Shown here piece by piece: positions 21,454 to 32,455 of a DNA stretch of 64,000 nt. Within the stretch, counting starts at the first letter, position 1. Each line of letters opens with the position of its first letter. The stretch lies in contig OY294070.1 in the NCBI GenBank assembly GCA_958510875.1, positions 13,755,631-13,819,630 of the forward strand. The letters are read 5' to 3'. Under the pieces are notes generated by a model. It had not been told where the DNA came from and did no database searches. It was given only the letters and a program-made list of their open reading frames with translations. The stretch is from Endomychus coccineus (lineage: Eukaryota > Arthropoda > Insecta > Coleoptera > Endomychidae). The translations under genes and the position numbers were made by a program.

Positions 21454-22470
21454 TTTTACCCCCTCGCGATCCAAGCGCTAGCTGGTGGCTGAGCGAAGGA
21501 CTACGACCGTGGGGACGCGTAAGCGACTCAACTCAACGATAAAGTTTCCAGACCTGTGTATACGACCGTGCTATGTACTTAAAAATAGAACAATATAAGG
21601 AAAAAATCTATAGTAGATGTAGATACAATGAGACACAGACAGTAAATATGAAAACAGTTAGTGACCACTACAAATTCACGCACGTTGACGCTTCATTAAT
21701 CGTATAGAATAACCGTTGTCAATGTGGGAATAACTCTCTCAATATGTTCAGTAGACTACTTCTGGATCGGCATAATTATCAAAATAAATGAGACAGTTAA
21801 TAAAAATGTCTTAGTAATTTCGAGAGGGCCGTGAAATGTTAACAGATTAGTCAGAAACGAACATATTCGATCGAACGAAAATAGACAGTGATGTCGCGAG
21901 ATTTCAGAAATTTCAAAACGCATCAAATCTAACGAATAACAAAGTCTCTTAAAATAACTATCAAAATTATAAATCTATGTTCTATTCTTATAGCTTGATT
22001 ATCTGGAGAGCAGGTTTTCGGTCAAATGAATCGAATGCTTCCGTATATATTTTGGCCGGAAAACATGAAAAAGTAGTTGGCTTGGCTCAGTGTCAAACCA
22101 GGTAGATCAACGCTTGTGTGTTTTAATGCTGGGGCCATGATTTATTAAAATTGCACTTCGCCTCTGCCAAATGAATTAATATATTATTGAAGTCGGTACA
22201 ATTTCGTCGTCTACTAAAATACCGAGATATTGCTTCATTAATAACGAAGTGATCATGAGATCTAACAAGTTTATAACATCTGTAAAATTATCGAAATCAA
22301 ACAACGAATCAATTTACACCGTTCTTTGATAATTCAGAACTAGCCTGTCAAAGCCATCTATTATGAGTATTTAAATGCCTGTATATTCTCTACTTATACT
22401 TAGTTTGAACATATCCCACTCAACACTAATGCGAAAGATAATAATGAGTGAAAAACATTGTGGTGATAAT
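21454..22470. other. Unassigned; would be intron if the flanking exons belong together
   Basis: Starts GC-rich (ccctcgcgatccaagcgcta) and becomes AT-rich. No protein motif recognised. Confidence 0.35.
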
Positions 22471-22478
22471 GTACTTAC

Positions 22479-22590
22479 ATCGTTTATTATCCATTCTTCT
22501 CTATTTGAAATCACATCTTTCATCCTAGGCGAACATTGGCATGGTTTTAAGAGGAGGTTCACATTTTCACAACATATTGTATAATATTCA
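22479..22590 (-). CDS. Candidate upstream exon, family unknown
   Basis: On the minus strand a 112-nt open segment lies between an acceptor-like gttgtgacag and a strong donor GAT|GTAAGTAC. It encodes EYYTICCENVNLLLKPCQCSP and RMKDVISNREEWIIND. Its end phase agrees with the exon starting at 21051, so one gene with a 1.4-kb intron is possible. I recognise no domain; several Cys are present without a standard zinc-binding spacing. Confidence 0.3.
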
Positions 22591-22599
22591 CTGTCACAA

Positions 22600-23670
22600 C
22601 TCCATTTGAAATAATTCACCAAGAAGCAATAATTGTGTCCAGTAATACACAAATTTCTATTCATTTTGATTACGGTTATGCTTGCTAGTTATTATAGTCT
22701 ACAGATCACCATTACCTGTCACTGATTAAGGTTCACATAGCACTTGAGTATGTCATAGAAGCAGTGCGGGGTTGCCATTAATTCCTCACGTTAGAATTGG
22801 AGAATGGAATACTTGATTGGTGTCATTAGATATTCCTTGATTGCATTGCACGCCTGAAAAGAATGGTATCAATTAGTGGTGGTTTTTTCTAACTCTAAAA
22901 TCTGACGAACTCAAATGAGTGTTTTCTTAAATGCCAATTTGTAATTTAAATAAATGTTGTATTATTCATTAGACTGGCGTTTTTCTTGGACTGTAAACAG
23001 GAAAAACGAAATCTAAATCAAAGGTTACCACCAAAAATATAATATCGGTTCCTAAACTGTGTATGGAAAGTAATCGATATGTTGTTAGTCATGAAAACGA
23101 TACTCAGAACGTGGGTAATACGGGCTACCTGTTAATTTTTGACTCCTTTAATAATTTATCAGCTGTATTCATGGAGAATTTTCGGTAAAATCTACACGGT
23201 GCTCCTACAATATACTGTGAATAACTTTCGCATCAAAAATTAAATTATTCCGCTCTGAAATTTGTTGACAGAGTAAATAAGGTGTTTATTCAATTCCTCA
23301 AAACACAATGACCACCGGTCAATTTGCGTCGCGAACCCACCCCACATTATTTATTAATTGGCGCCTCGTATTCTTGTTTAGCTGAAATTTCTCTACTCGT
23401 ATTTACCTTCTACCGGAGTTGGCTTGCACTGTAATGCCTGTTACTTAATTATTGCCTTCGGATTGTTAATAAAGTAAAAGCCAAGTCTCACACAACGTTT
23501 CGTATTCAACTTTTACTTAGTAATTCAAATAAACAACATCGTTGTAGTTTAGTTACCAATAATTTCGAAACAAGCAGGTCCACTTACTCCAAGTTACAGG
23601 TATAATATAATATTTTCCAGCGTTTTCATTTCGTGGTGAATCATGTGCTGTTGTAGGTGATACCGAGCAT
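22600..23670. other. No recognisable gene
   Basis: AT-rich. One acceptor-like ttcttttcag is visible on the minus strand near 22860, but no convincing exon follows. Confidence 0.4.
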
Positions 23671-23674
23671 GAAT

Positions 23675-23905
23675 TCATGGAGGATAGGAATAGGAATTTA
23701 ATTAGAAATTTATTAGGTTGCGACGGGTTAGGTTTATTGTCCTATTGTTCAGTAATTTACTATCAAAATAATAAATCTTATACTATAATATTAGCTACAT
23801 CTAATCGAGTGGTTATTTTATTATTAATATCTGTATTTAGTTGTTATTCTTATATATATTTAAGTTTTATTAATATCATTATATTTTTCAATCAAGTAGT
23901 TCAAT
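23675..23905 (+). pseudogene. nad5: Nuclear copy of mitochondrial nad5 (NUMT 1)
   Basis: Codons give MEDRNRNLIRNLLGCDGLGL, LSYCSVIYYQNNKSYT and ATSNRVV. This is the conserved core of NADH dehydrogenase subunit 5 (usual form NLLGWDGLGLVSYCLVIYYQN, SNRIGDV), a proton-pumping subunit of complex I in mitochondria. AGA codons fall where Ser is expected, as in the invertebrate mitochondrial code. The Trp of the DGLGL motif is changed, residues after KSY are deleted, and the frame decays downstream. It is an inserted mitochondrial fragment, not an expressed gene. Confidence 0.88.
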
Positions 23906-24105
23906 AAAAATATTGATTCATATTTCCTGTTTCATTTTAACATCATGCTTTTGTTCAGAACTTAATTTCATTATATCTGAAGAGTTAATATTTCAATATT
24001 TTTATCGATTCATTGAATATCATTTATTATTATTTTTTTCTATTAATTCATTCTATTGTATTCGTGATTATATAGAGGAAATATTAATTCAAATTGGTGG
24101 TAGTT
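23906..24105. other. AT-rich continuation, possibly mitochondrial
   Basis: Very T-rich on the plus strand with frames such as RFIEYHLLLFFS, similar in feel to mitochondrial coding DNA, but I cannot place it in a named gene. It may belong to the NUMT. Confidence 0.3.
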
Positions 24106-24945
24106 TTATTTGATAATCTTCTTTTCTTTTCCAAATCTTACCTGGAGTCAAGAGAACACTCTGTTAGTTATCGTGGTCGAAGATCGGCCGACATTTTAGC
24201 TACTTCGGGGGTGCCACAGGGGCGCATTATTGGCCCTCTATTTTTCATTTTGTTAATTAATGACCTCTTGGCGGTCTTGGAAGTCCCCCATCTTCTGTAT
24301 ACCAATGACCTCCAAATATATTTCAGCGTATCCGATCTCGATGACTATCTCAGACTTCAATCCAATCTATCAGCTGTGAACGCATGGTGTTTGAACATTA
24401 TGTTGCCTCTTAATGTTGGTAAGTCCAATGACATTCTCTACGAATATACCCTAGATGCCCCTGTCTCGAGTAGACCGAAGACGTTCTGTGTTATCTTTAA
24501 CAGAAGGTCATCATTCATTGATCATATCAGTCATATGTGCGCTAAAGCATCTAAAATCTTGGGGTTTGTTCTGAGATTTTCTAGGGAATTTTCCGAGATT
24601 CAGACATCTATTCTTCTCTTTAATACATTTGTAAGATCACGATTGGAAGATGCGTCCTTGGTATGGTCTCCATTCTACCAGATTCATGTTGTCTCTGTGT
24701 AAAGCATTCAACGCAGATTTCTCAAATATCTTGTTTTTAAGTGTGACAATATTTACCCTGTTATTGGCTATCCGCATACCGATTTACTCTCGAGATTTTC
24801 TTTCGACAGCTTGGCTCACCGGAGATACAGGTCGAGTATAATATTCCTGTTCAAACTCTTTCATTCTTTTGTGGAATGTTCGGAAATTTAGCGCTCTATG
24901 TCTGTTAAATGAGTGTAATGTAAATAAATAAATAGCATCATCATA
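24106..24945 (+). pseudogene. LINE reverse transcriptase, C-terminal half, long open frame
   Basis: A 202-codon open frame has KSYLESREHSVSYRG, ATSGVPQGRIIGPLFFILLI, LLYTNDLQIYF (the catalytic YADD is YTND), NVGKSND, SSFIDHISHMCAKASKILGF and SRLEDASLVWSPFY. Other frames continue with RRFLKYLVFKCDNIYP-like and LLSRFSFDSLAHRR-like sequence to about 24890, then a tail of taaataaataaatag. Order and wording fit a Jockey/CR1-type LINE. It is 5'-truncated and lacks the first palm Asp block. It lies between two nad5-derived pieces. Confidence 0.85.
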
Positions 24946-25150
24946 TCAGAATTTAATTAGGTTGAGAAGGTTTGAGTTGTTTTTCTTATCGTCTAGCAAT
25001 TCATTATTGAAATAGTAAGTCTTTCAATGTTGGAATATTAACATCTAATCGAGTAGGTGATGTTTTATTTATTATTAATATCTTCACTTTTTTATTCTTA
25101 TATATTTTTACTGCTATTAATATTATTATCTTTAATAATAATTTTTGACA
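24946..25150 (+). pseudogene. nad5: Second nad5-derived piece (NUMT 2)
   Basis: The segment gaatttaattagg…catctaatcgagtaggtgat parallels NUMT 1 (gaatttaattag…catctaatcgagtggt). It encodes KSFNVGMLTSNRVGDVLF in part, closer to genuine nad5 (NAGMLTALSNRIGDV) than NUMT 1 at this point. The front half is scrambled relative to NUMT 1. It is probably a tandem or independent copy of the same mitochondrial region. Confidence 0.7.
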
Positions 25151-25870
25151 TATCAAATTTCCTTTGTTTTTTTGTGCGTCACATCTTCAGTTGGAGGACA
25201 ATTTTTCAGTGTTCATTAGTGTAAGGGAAATTATTGTAATAGCGACATAATTTTTCTCCAGAATTTCGCAGATATATCCTTTTCGAGCATTTCTGAATCG
25301 CTCTGGACTATTTTTGACATCATCTATCTCTCTCTCTGTCTCGCCGTTCCTATTGGTCGTATAGATTTAAAATTATGTATAGGTTTTGGGTGCTGTTGTC
25401 TCATTTCGAGTGATGTTTAAGACATCCATCTTCTGTGTTTCAAATGGAATTATAGTATTTTATTAAACCATAATGTTAATTGTATTTTTCTGGTTATAAA
25501 TATATATCATAAGCACATATGTTCAACCTGCAGAAGTATCCCAAATTCTAATTTCAAGATTCTAGTGACGTCATCGAAGTGTGAAGATAGTTGGAATGTC
25601 AGAATATATGAAGGTTAAAATAGTTTCGATCCAATAACAACGATACACTTGGATTTTCAGGGTTCCTTTAACTGCTGACCATTTTTGTAATTATAACAGT
25701 TCAGTTCGAGCTTCGAAGTATTTCTTGAGGAAGCTGAATATACAATGTTTTTGTACCTTATTTTAAACAATCAAATAGGGATGCTGTTTTCCTTCGAACA
25801 TTTGGTAAACATTATAACTGCTTGGGAATCACATTTAAGATAACAAATACTTTGTATTATTTCATATAAT
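25151..25870. other. No recognisable gene
   Basis: Contains a short CT-rich run (ctctctctctgtctcgcc, near 25330). Nothing else recognised. Confidence 0.4.
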
Positions 25871-26125
25871 TAGTAAGTAACACAATTTATTATATAACGA
25901 TGCTTCAAATCTGCAATAGCATATGACTCCCAGTAGATTATTTTGTAAGCAGAAGATGGTAAAACTCCTATAAAACCAGCAATGAAAATTTGCATTTCAA
26001 TGTAACATAGAGTACAATTAAGCGTTTTCTAAATCATTTCAAATATATTTTCTGTTCCCATGAACATTATTTACATTAGACTCGCAGGAATCTCACAAAA
26101 GTGGGGGAAGTCACGTGATCAATTG
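25871..26125 (-). repeat. Dispersed repeat C, copy 1
   Basis: On the minus strand this begins gatcaattgatcacgtgac and later carries ttataggagttttaccatc and tctgcttacaaaataatc. The same blocks in the same order occur on the plus strand at 49318-49660. An end-only copy lies at 45370-45440. The palindrome tgatcaattgatca marks one end. A short frame FIGVLPSSAYKII is shared by two copies, but I cannot name it. Probably a DNA transposon family. Confidence 0.65.
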
Positions 26126-27055
26126 ATCACAGTTCATTTTATTATATATAGTGATATTAGTATCGATGACCAGGGCAAAATTTGAGGTAGGCTAGATTCG
26201 TTATTGATCGCGATATAATATTTCAGTTTCATAATATGCTGTGGTTGAAATAAATATAACAACTTAAGAGTTCTATGCTTGGATGGTATCAATTTTTCCT
26301 ATGATTGATGAAAGGACTCAACCAGTCAACAACAAAAGTTTATCTACGACTGTTATTGGATATATCCTTTAACATCAATTCGAACACACGATTATGAAAA
26401 AATCGAGGAAACAACGCGATTTCCAAAAAAGGCAGTTACAAAAAAGGCCGGTGCACAAAGTTGATTAAATGAAGATATTTTCATAATGCAGTTTTGTGTT
26501 GTGCAAAGTAATTTTCCCCCGTGTTATCGTACAATTTGGTATTAACCTATTAACATCAACTAAACGGTTAATAGCGATAACACTTAACAGTTAAAGAGAA
26601 ACAAAAACTAACGTGCGTGCAGCATTTACCAAATTTAATTTTCCAGCTCAGTTGTTTTTATTGCAAAAATGTTGTACCCTGGTCACTATCTAAATAAACG
26701 TTTACGGTATTCCAGTTAATCTTTATACGTTTCGCTGAATGTAACATTCTGAAATAATATACAGGACGACAGGAATATCGTGATATCGAATATACAACTA
26801 TCAATCAAAATTAAGCTTCGAATAAAGTATGTTTTGGGAGTGTCCTTCCATTTCGAGTCAATCGAAGTAATGAGTTACGGTAGAATGGGAGAATTTCGAC
26901 AGATATTCTGTAAATAAATTTTATCCTCACTTTTACATACAATTAGTCCACACGTATATAACTTTTTAAGAAGTTCAAAATGTAGTACCTGCTGTCTACG
27001 CCAGCCAACAGTACCCCCCTTGTTTCTAACCAAACATAACCTAATTTTGTTCATA
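26126..27055. other. No recognisable gene
   Basis: AT-rich with short frames on both strands; none matches a family I recognise. Confidence 0.4.
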
Positions 27056-27059
27056 TGGA

Positions 27060-28222
27060 ATACAGATATTGTAATCACCAATTTTCTGCAAACTTGGTGT
27101 GTTTTCTTTGAGTTGGAAGACAGCTAGAGTTCAACCAATTCCAAAAGAAAGAAAGTAGACCCTTCCTAATAATTATAGACCCATTGTCTGTAATCTCTAA
27201 ACTGATGGACAAGGCAATCAACATCGAGTTCATCCAATACTTAAAGAGCTCAAAAATCGTGAGTAACCGGCAAAATGGCTTTCGTCCGCAGAGATCAACA
27301 GGAAACCTGCTTGTCTACGTAACACATTTATGGCAGAAATCTATTGGAAAACATAGGGGATATCTAGCTGTAGCATTGGATTGCGATGGTTGACAGTGTA
27401 TCCTCCGATACAATGGAAATCAATGCTGGTGTTCCACAGGGATCTGTTTTGGCTTCAACTTTGTTTCTGCTCCATATAAACGATCAGCTGTAAGTGAGCA
27501 CCTGTCTCGTTCAAAGCTTTGCAAATGATGGTACACTATATAGAGCTTTCTCATCTGGAGTCCATCCAATGAAGCCTAAGCAGCGAGACAGAGGCAGGTT
27601 GATGCAAAGATTTTGAAATAGAGATCTGATAATCTAGTAGAGTTTAATGCAACCAAAACTCAAGCTTTCATGTTCTCCAGGAAGGCGGATCCCATATTCC
27701 CTAATACGATGATGTCAGGTACAACTATTTCTATGAAGTCTTCCAAGTGCATGCTCGGGATCACCACCCTCTCATGGGATGAGCATGTGAGATCCAATGC
27801 GAAAACCTCCTCTCAAAAATTTGGTTTTCTATTCCGGCAAGAGCTTCTTTACATCCCAGCAGCTACAAAACACACATTTGACCTGTCCACCTGACCTGGA
27901 GTACTGTTCACATGCTTGGAGTTCGGCATCCATGGTCGGTGCTCATTAGAAATCTCGTCTGTTGTTCAACCACTAGAGATTCTTGATAGGTGGACTAGAC
28001 AAGCTCGAGACCCGCCGAACTTCTTCTTACTAGACTTCATTTTCCAATCGAACATCGACGTTGTGAATTTCTTTAAGTATTGAAGTCTTTCGCTATGGCT
28101 ATAACCTCCAAACCTTCAAGAAAAATTCGAATGCCCATCTCCTCTCCCAACATTCCAGCGCTGGCTCACACGATGTTCTTCGAACATTATAGGTTTCCCT
28201 TTCGTGTAGTCAAAGTATGAAA
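27060..28222 (+). pseudogene. LINE-A copy 3
   Basis: Blocks are SWKTARVQPIPKE, ISKLMDKAINIEFIQYLKSS, IVSNRQNGFRPQRSTGNLLV, YVTHLWQKSIGKH, AINAGVPQGSVLASTLFLLH-like, HINDQL, SFANDGTLYRAF-like (catalytic FADD is FAND), MMSGTTISMKSSKCMLGI, TLSWDEHVRSNAKT and a 3' end with the hairpin atgttc-ttc-gaacat (28173-28187). Part of the RT between palm A and SGVPQG is deleted. The 3' end is near 28222 with an A-rich tail. Confidence 0.85.
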
Positions 28223-29090
28223 AAAATTATGCTTTTAAAAAAATTGTTAAAATTTGGATAATCTTTGAATTTGGGAGCACTCTTTCCCACTAATTTGGAA
28301 CACCAAAATGTTAAAGTAGTCCTTAAGGTATCCATACATATGTAATACAGTCTCTACTTCAATTTGGTTTATTCCAAATGAGCAGCTCAGTTTATAAATA
28401 TTATAACAACCTCCACAAAAGGCAACGATTTAGGCATATTTTCCAAAAGCCTATCATCAATTGGTTACATACGTGGTCTAGTACGGTTTTAAATAAATTG
28501 ACAACCCCGACACATATTGCAAAAGCAAAAGAGATGCAACTAGGGCGTCTGGCAATGCCGTTCAAACGGGAAGTCCTTATATATGTCCTAAAACATAACT
28601 AAAACGATTGTGACGTCACGATCGAGCATTGAGGCCTTGCGTTTATAGACGGTATTGGTGTAGATATGTTGCAGACAATTGTCAAAGGTGATGATATCAT
28701 TCTTCCTTACGATAATCCTTTCTCCAAAGAGGAATCGATGGAATGAAGTAGAAAAAGACAATTATCACCCAGAAAGTTGAGGGTCTGACAGTCTACTGTA
28801 AAAAAGATGGCTAAAATCTTTCGGGATTGTGAGAACATTCTTCTTAAAGATGGAAATAAACTACCAAAATGTCAAAACGAGGTTTAATTTCATTCCTACT
28901 GGAAGTAGGAGTCTATTTCACTTTCAATATATTATATTCTAGAGGGTTCTTGGCGAAAATCCAATCTCCAGTTAATGGTTTGTATACAGAGTCCTTGAAA
29001 TATAATTGAAAAAAAAATTTAAGTCGGGTCTTCAGAAAGGTGGGGGAGTGTCTAAGTTCATGAATGTAATTAAGACGAAACAAATATAAT
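28223..29090. other. Mostly unassigned; contains a 74-codon frame of unknown origin
   Basis: A frame at 28378-28602 on the plus strand reads SVYKYYNNLHKRQRFRHIF and later LTTPTHIAKAKEMQLGRLAM. It is basic, with no family recognised. The rest holds no motif I can name. Confidence 0.35.
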
Positions 29091-29094
29091 CAAA

Positions 29095-29490
29095 GATCAT
29101 CCTGGGGGAAGCCTACTCTCTATGAGCAGGAGAGGCCTAAAACTGGTGACAGGACTCCTCACAGGACACTGTCATCTGAATAAACATCTACACACAATGG
29201 GCATTGTCGAAGACTCAATTTGTAGTAGATGTGGGGAGGCGGATGAAACTGCCTCTCATATCCTAGCAGAATGTCCAGCACTGGCTTCTCTCAGGCTACA
29301 ACACCTCGGCAGTACATATATGCTGCCTGAAGCAATAAGAGATATCAGTCCAGGCAAAATCTTAGCTTTTGGCACGGCCTTGGGCCTGCTGGATTGATTC
29401 TCGTATCAAGGGGCGCACAATGGACCCAATCAAGCGGTCTAAGTGCTCCGGACTCATTCGCCCCGTTCTGATTGATTGATTGATTGATCC
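29095..29490 (+). pseudogene. LINE-B copy 1, C-terminal Cys/His region and 3' tail
   Basis: A frame with LSRRGLKLVTGLLTGHCHLN, KHLHTMGIVEDSICSRCGEA and ETASHILAECPALASLR shows the CxxC…HxxxxC knuckle that ends the ORF2 of many R1/Jockey/I-type LINEs after the RNase H domain. It stays open to a stop at 29395. The 3' UTR (caaggggcgcacaatggacc) ends in a gattgattgattgatt simple repeat at 29468-29487, likely the 3' tail. Everything 5' of this is missing. Other copies lie at 34.0 and 40.7 kb. Confidence 0.8.
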
Positions 29491-30060
29491 TGGGGGAAGA
29501 CGAGTCAAAGAATTGGGGGTTTAAATTGGATCAAGTGGTCGGAAGTCGAATTGAAGAAAACTGAAAAATGTGGCATTACGTTGAGCAAGATTATTGTAAC
29601 GTGTATTTGGTAGTTTTATTGATCTTCAATACAAACTATTCCCTAGAAATCCTTTCCTTAATTGGAACTCAATCCAGGTAAATTTATCTCTGTCTCCTTT
29701 GGGGACTTTGTACACTTTCAGCTGAAGACAACAAGTCAGCTGACAAGATTTATAAGTTAATTATTTCGCTAATAAAGCGCTTGAGAAACTCAATTGAACT
29801 CACCGCAGCCTAAGTCTATAGATCAACTTCAATAAAAGTACAGCTATACAGTCTGTCTTTTCAATGGCTTATCACCATTTTCCAATATGACATCGTCAAT
29901 TTACTTCGTAGCATTGATATTTATAATCGGAACCTCGAGGTAGTGACCTACCCGATTCTATGGGCAGATACAATTTCGTTCGACAGAATTACCCAAGTCT
30001 ACAAGAATATACAGTTTCGTCCGCTTCTGATTTTCGTCCGTCTTCCCTGTTCACTTTTAC
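29491..30060. other. No recognisable gene
   Basis: Nothing identified on either strand. Confidence 0.4.
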
Positions 30061-30063
30061 GAT

Positions 30064-30375
30064 TAAATGAGTTAATTATGACGCAAACAAAATCGTAATT
30101 ATGCAATTTACTAACAAACGGATAAACGCAGTCATAGATGACACCCGCCTACTTGGAATAAATATAAAAAGGCCAAAGCCAAAAGTAATATAGTAAAATA
30201 TTATTTTCGCTATTAAAGAAATACACATCAAAAGCGACCCGAAATCGGTTTCAACTAAACCAACCAAAGCCAACTTATGATCCCCATTTGAAAAAATACA
30301 AATTTAGGCCATAACTCGAAATTGCATCATTTTTAAAATTTTCTCAAATCTACTGGATTATACAAGAATGTAAAG
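30064..30375 (+). repeat. Dispersed repeat D, copy 1
   Basis: Shared words aaacg(g/a)ataaacgc, ctacttggaataaatataaa, atcaaaagcgacccg and tttgaaaaaatacaa(c/a)ttt match 31240-31290 plus 32062-32300. It sits beside a BEL/Pao integrase remnant, so it may be part of that element's LTR or leader. No TG…CA boundary could be fixed. Confidence 0.65.
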
Positions 30376-30639
30376 GTTTTTTAGTTTTCTTTATATGGGC
30401 AAAGTGTTGATTTTGATATGGACTGTATTGAACTTTTCTTTGTGATTTGAGGTGCAGAATGAAACAGCCTTCTTCTTTGAAACTTTAATTCGTACGCGGA
30501 TTGTGCTTAGCTAAACCATCACGATTAATTCGTAGACAAGGGCGTACATACAAATATAAGTTCGCAACATTGCCTTGAATCGCCTTGAAAGATTATGCAT
30601 GCAAAATAAATCATACATATTCTTTAAATTTAGTTACTA

Positions 30640-31132
30640 TATATGAATTTTTGCAAAGGCTCGTCGAATGAGTCCCCTTGAAACTTTTATTGTAGCCACT
30701 CGATTCACTCAATCACTACCCTGAAGTATGTCGACGATTCTGACCAGCTGTCAACGGAATGGAGATAAGTTTTCTTCTTTTATATAACAACTAGCATATC
30801 CTTCTATACTATTTTGTAGTTTTGTTTCCATTTTTGACGCTGTTGAAGTTCCGAAACGTACTCTTTGAACTAATAACTCCAGAAATGTTGGGTGATTTGC
30901 TAAATTAGTTTTGTCGAATATCTTGCAGGTATCCATCAGGTGCTGCTATCAAGGGTTTTCCGATCAAGAAATGAGTTGGAATAAGTGGAGTGATATCATA
31001 AGAATAGGAAGAAATAGGTGAAAGTGGTCGGGAATTGAGTAAACCTTCTAGATAACTCTTCGAATGTGAAATATGAAAGTTAATGTTCCCATAGTTCTCT
31101 TCAAGTGAAATTCTACAGTTTTTTCTCCACAA
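30640..31132 (-). pseudogene. BEL/Pao LTR retrotransposon integrase C-terminus
   Basis: On the minus strand, LEGLLNSRPLSPISSYSYD, ITPLIPTHFLIGKPLIAAP and, after a frame change, HPTFLELLVQR, CYIKEENLSPFRW, LVRIVDILQGSD and NRVATIKVSRG match the end of BEL/Pao Pol: the integrase C-terminal part with LNSRPL, THFLIG and the ENLPPxxWxLGRV segment. Frame changes and one stop are visible. The integrase catalytic residues, RT and gag were not found. Repeat D flanks it on both sides. Confidence 0.8.
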
Positions 31133-31290
31133 ACAACCAGGATATTGATATGTATCTAAAAGTCGAAAAATTGAACTCGAAAATAAAAGACGATAGCGAA
31201 TTTTTGTTTCAGTCAGTGAATTAATTGTTATTATGATGGGAAAAAATCGTTAATATGCAATTTATTGACAAACGAATAAACGCTGCCAAA
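31129..31290 (+). repeat. Dispersed repeat D, copy 2, left part
   Basis: caaccaggatattgatatgt through aaacgaataaacgctgcc matches both copy 1 and the end of the part at 32062-32455. A LINE-A insertion interrupts it at about 31291. Confidence 0.6.
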
Positions 31291-32061
31291 GAATTTTTTT
31301 TTATAGTTTGACTACACGAGAGGGAAACCTGTTCGAAGAAGATCGTGTAGATCATGAAGAGCTGCTAGGGTGTTAAGTAGCTCTTGGCGCGAAATAGAAA
31401 ACCAAGTTTTTGTGAAGGGGTTTTTGCAATGGACCTCACATGATCGTCCCATGACAGGGTGTTGTTGGTGGTGATTCCGAGCATGCATATGGAAGACTTC
31501 ATAGGAATATCTGTAACTGACATCATCATGTTAGGGATTGTAGGTTCCGCCTTCCTGGAGAAGACGCAAGCTTGAGTTTTGGGTCCATTAAACTCTACTG
31601 GATTATCAGATACCCATTTCAAAATCTTTGCCAGATCTCCATTAATTGCATCAACCTGTCTCTGTTTCGCTCCTCTGGCTTCATTGGATGGTATGGGGGC
31701 TCTAGATGAGAAAGCGGAATGGAGTGTACCATCACCTGCAAAGCTGTGAACTTCCAGCAGATCGTTTATATGGAGCAAAACAAAGTTGGTACCAAGACAT
31801 ATCCCTGTGGAACACCAGCGTTGATAGCCATTGTATCAGAGGATACTCCGTTAACCACCACATGGAGTGATCAGTCTGAGAGGAAACTCGATAGTAAGCT
31901 ACAAAGTTGATGCGGCAAACCATATGACGGAAGTTTCCCGAGAAGGCTTTGGTGCCAGACTCGATCAAATATTTTGGAGATATCCAATGATACAGCTAGA
32001 GAGAGCCAGGTTTTCCAGTAGATTTCTGCCATACATGTGTTTCGTAGGCAAGCATGTTTCC
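31291..32061 (-). pseudogene. LINE-A copy 4, inserted into repeat D
   Basis: The minus strand carries VWQKSTGKP, INAGVPQGYVLVPTLF, HINDLLEVHSFAGDGTLHSAF (catalytic ADD changed to AGD), QRQVDAINGDLAKILKWVSD, KTQACVFSRKAEPTIPNMMM, MKSSICMLGITTNNTLSWDD and KLGFLFRAKSYL. This 137-codon stretch is the best-preserved part of the family. The 3' end lies in gtagtcaaactataaaaaaa, a short poly(A). It lacks everything after the FRAKSY block up to the 3' end. Repeat D resumes directly after its 5' end. Confidence 0.85.
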
Positions 32062-32455
32062 CTGCCTACTTGGAATAAATATAAAAAATGCATAAAGTAA
32101 TATACTGAACTATTTTTGCTGTTAAAGACTTACGTATCAAAAGCGACCCGATAAATGATACATGGTTAAAGATAAAAAAGCCCGTTTTAACTTAACCATA
32201 GCCAACTATGATTCCGATTTGAAAAAATACAACTTTGGCGCAAAATTCGAAATTGCACCTTTCTTATTTTTCTCAACGCCAATGGATTATATAGAAAATA
32301 GTACCTCAAGAATGTATAAGTTATTTTCTCCTAACTTTACAAACAACCACGATATTCATATGTGTCTAGAAGTTGCAAAATCGAACTATTGTTCATGACT
32401 CGAAAACAAAAGATGATAGCAAATTTTTGTTTTTGCCAGTGAATTTGTCTCAAAA
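32062..32455 (+). repeat. Dispersed repeat D, copy 2, right part
   Basis: Starts cctgcctacttggaataaat and runs past caaccacgatattcatatgt to gccagtgaattt. Because its end repeats the start of the left part (31129 onward), repeat D seems to be at least partly tandem, with a unit of about 460 bp when the LINE is removed. Confidence 0.6.
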
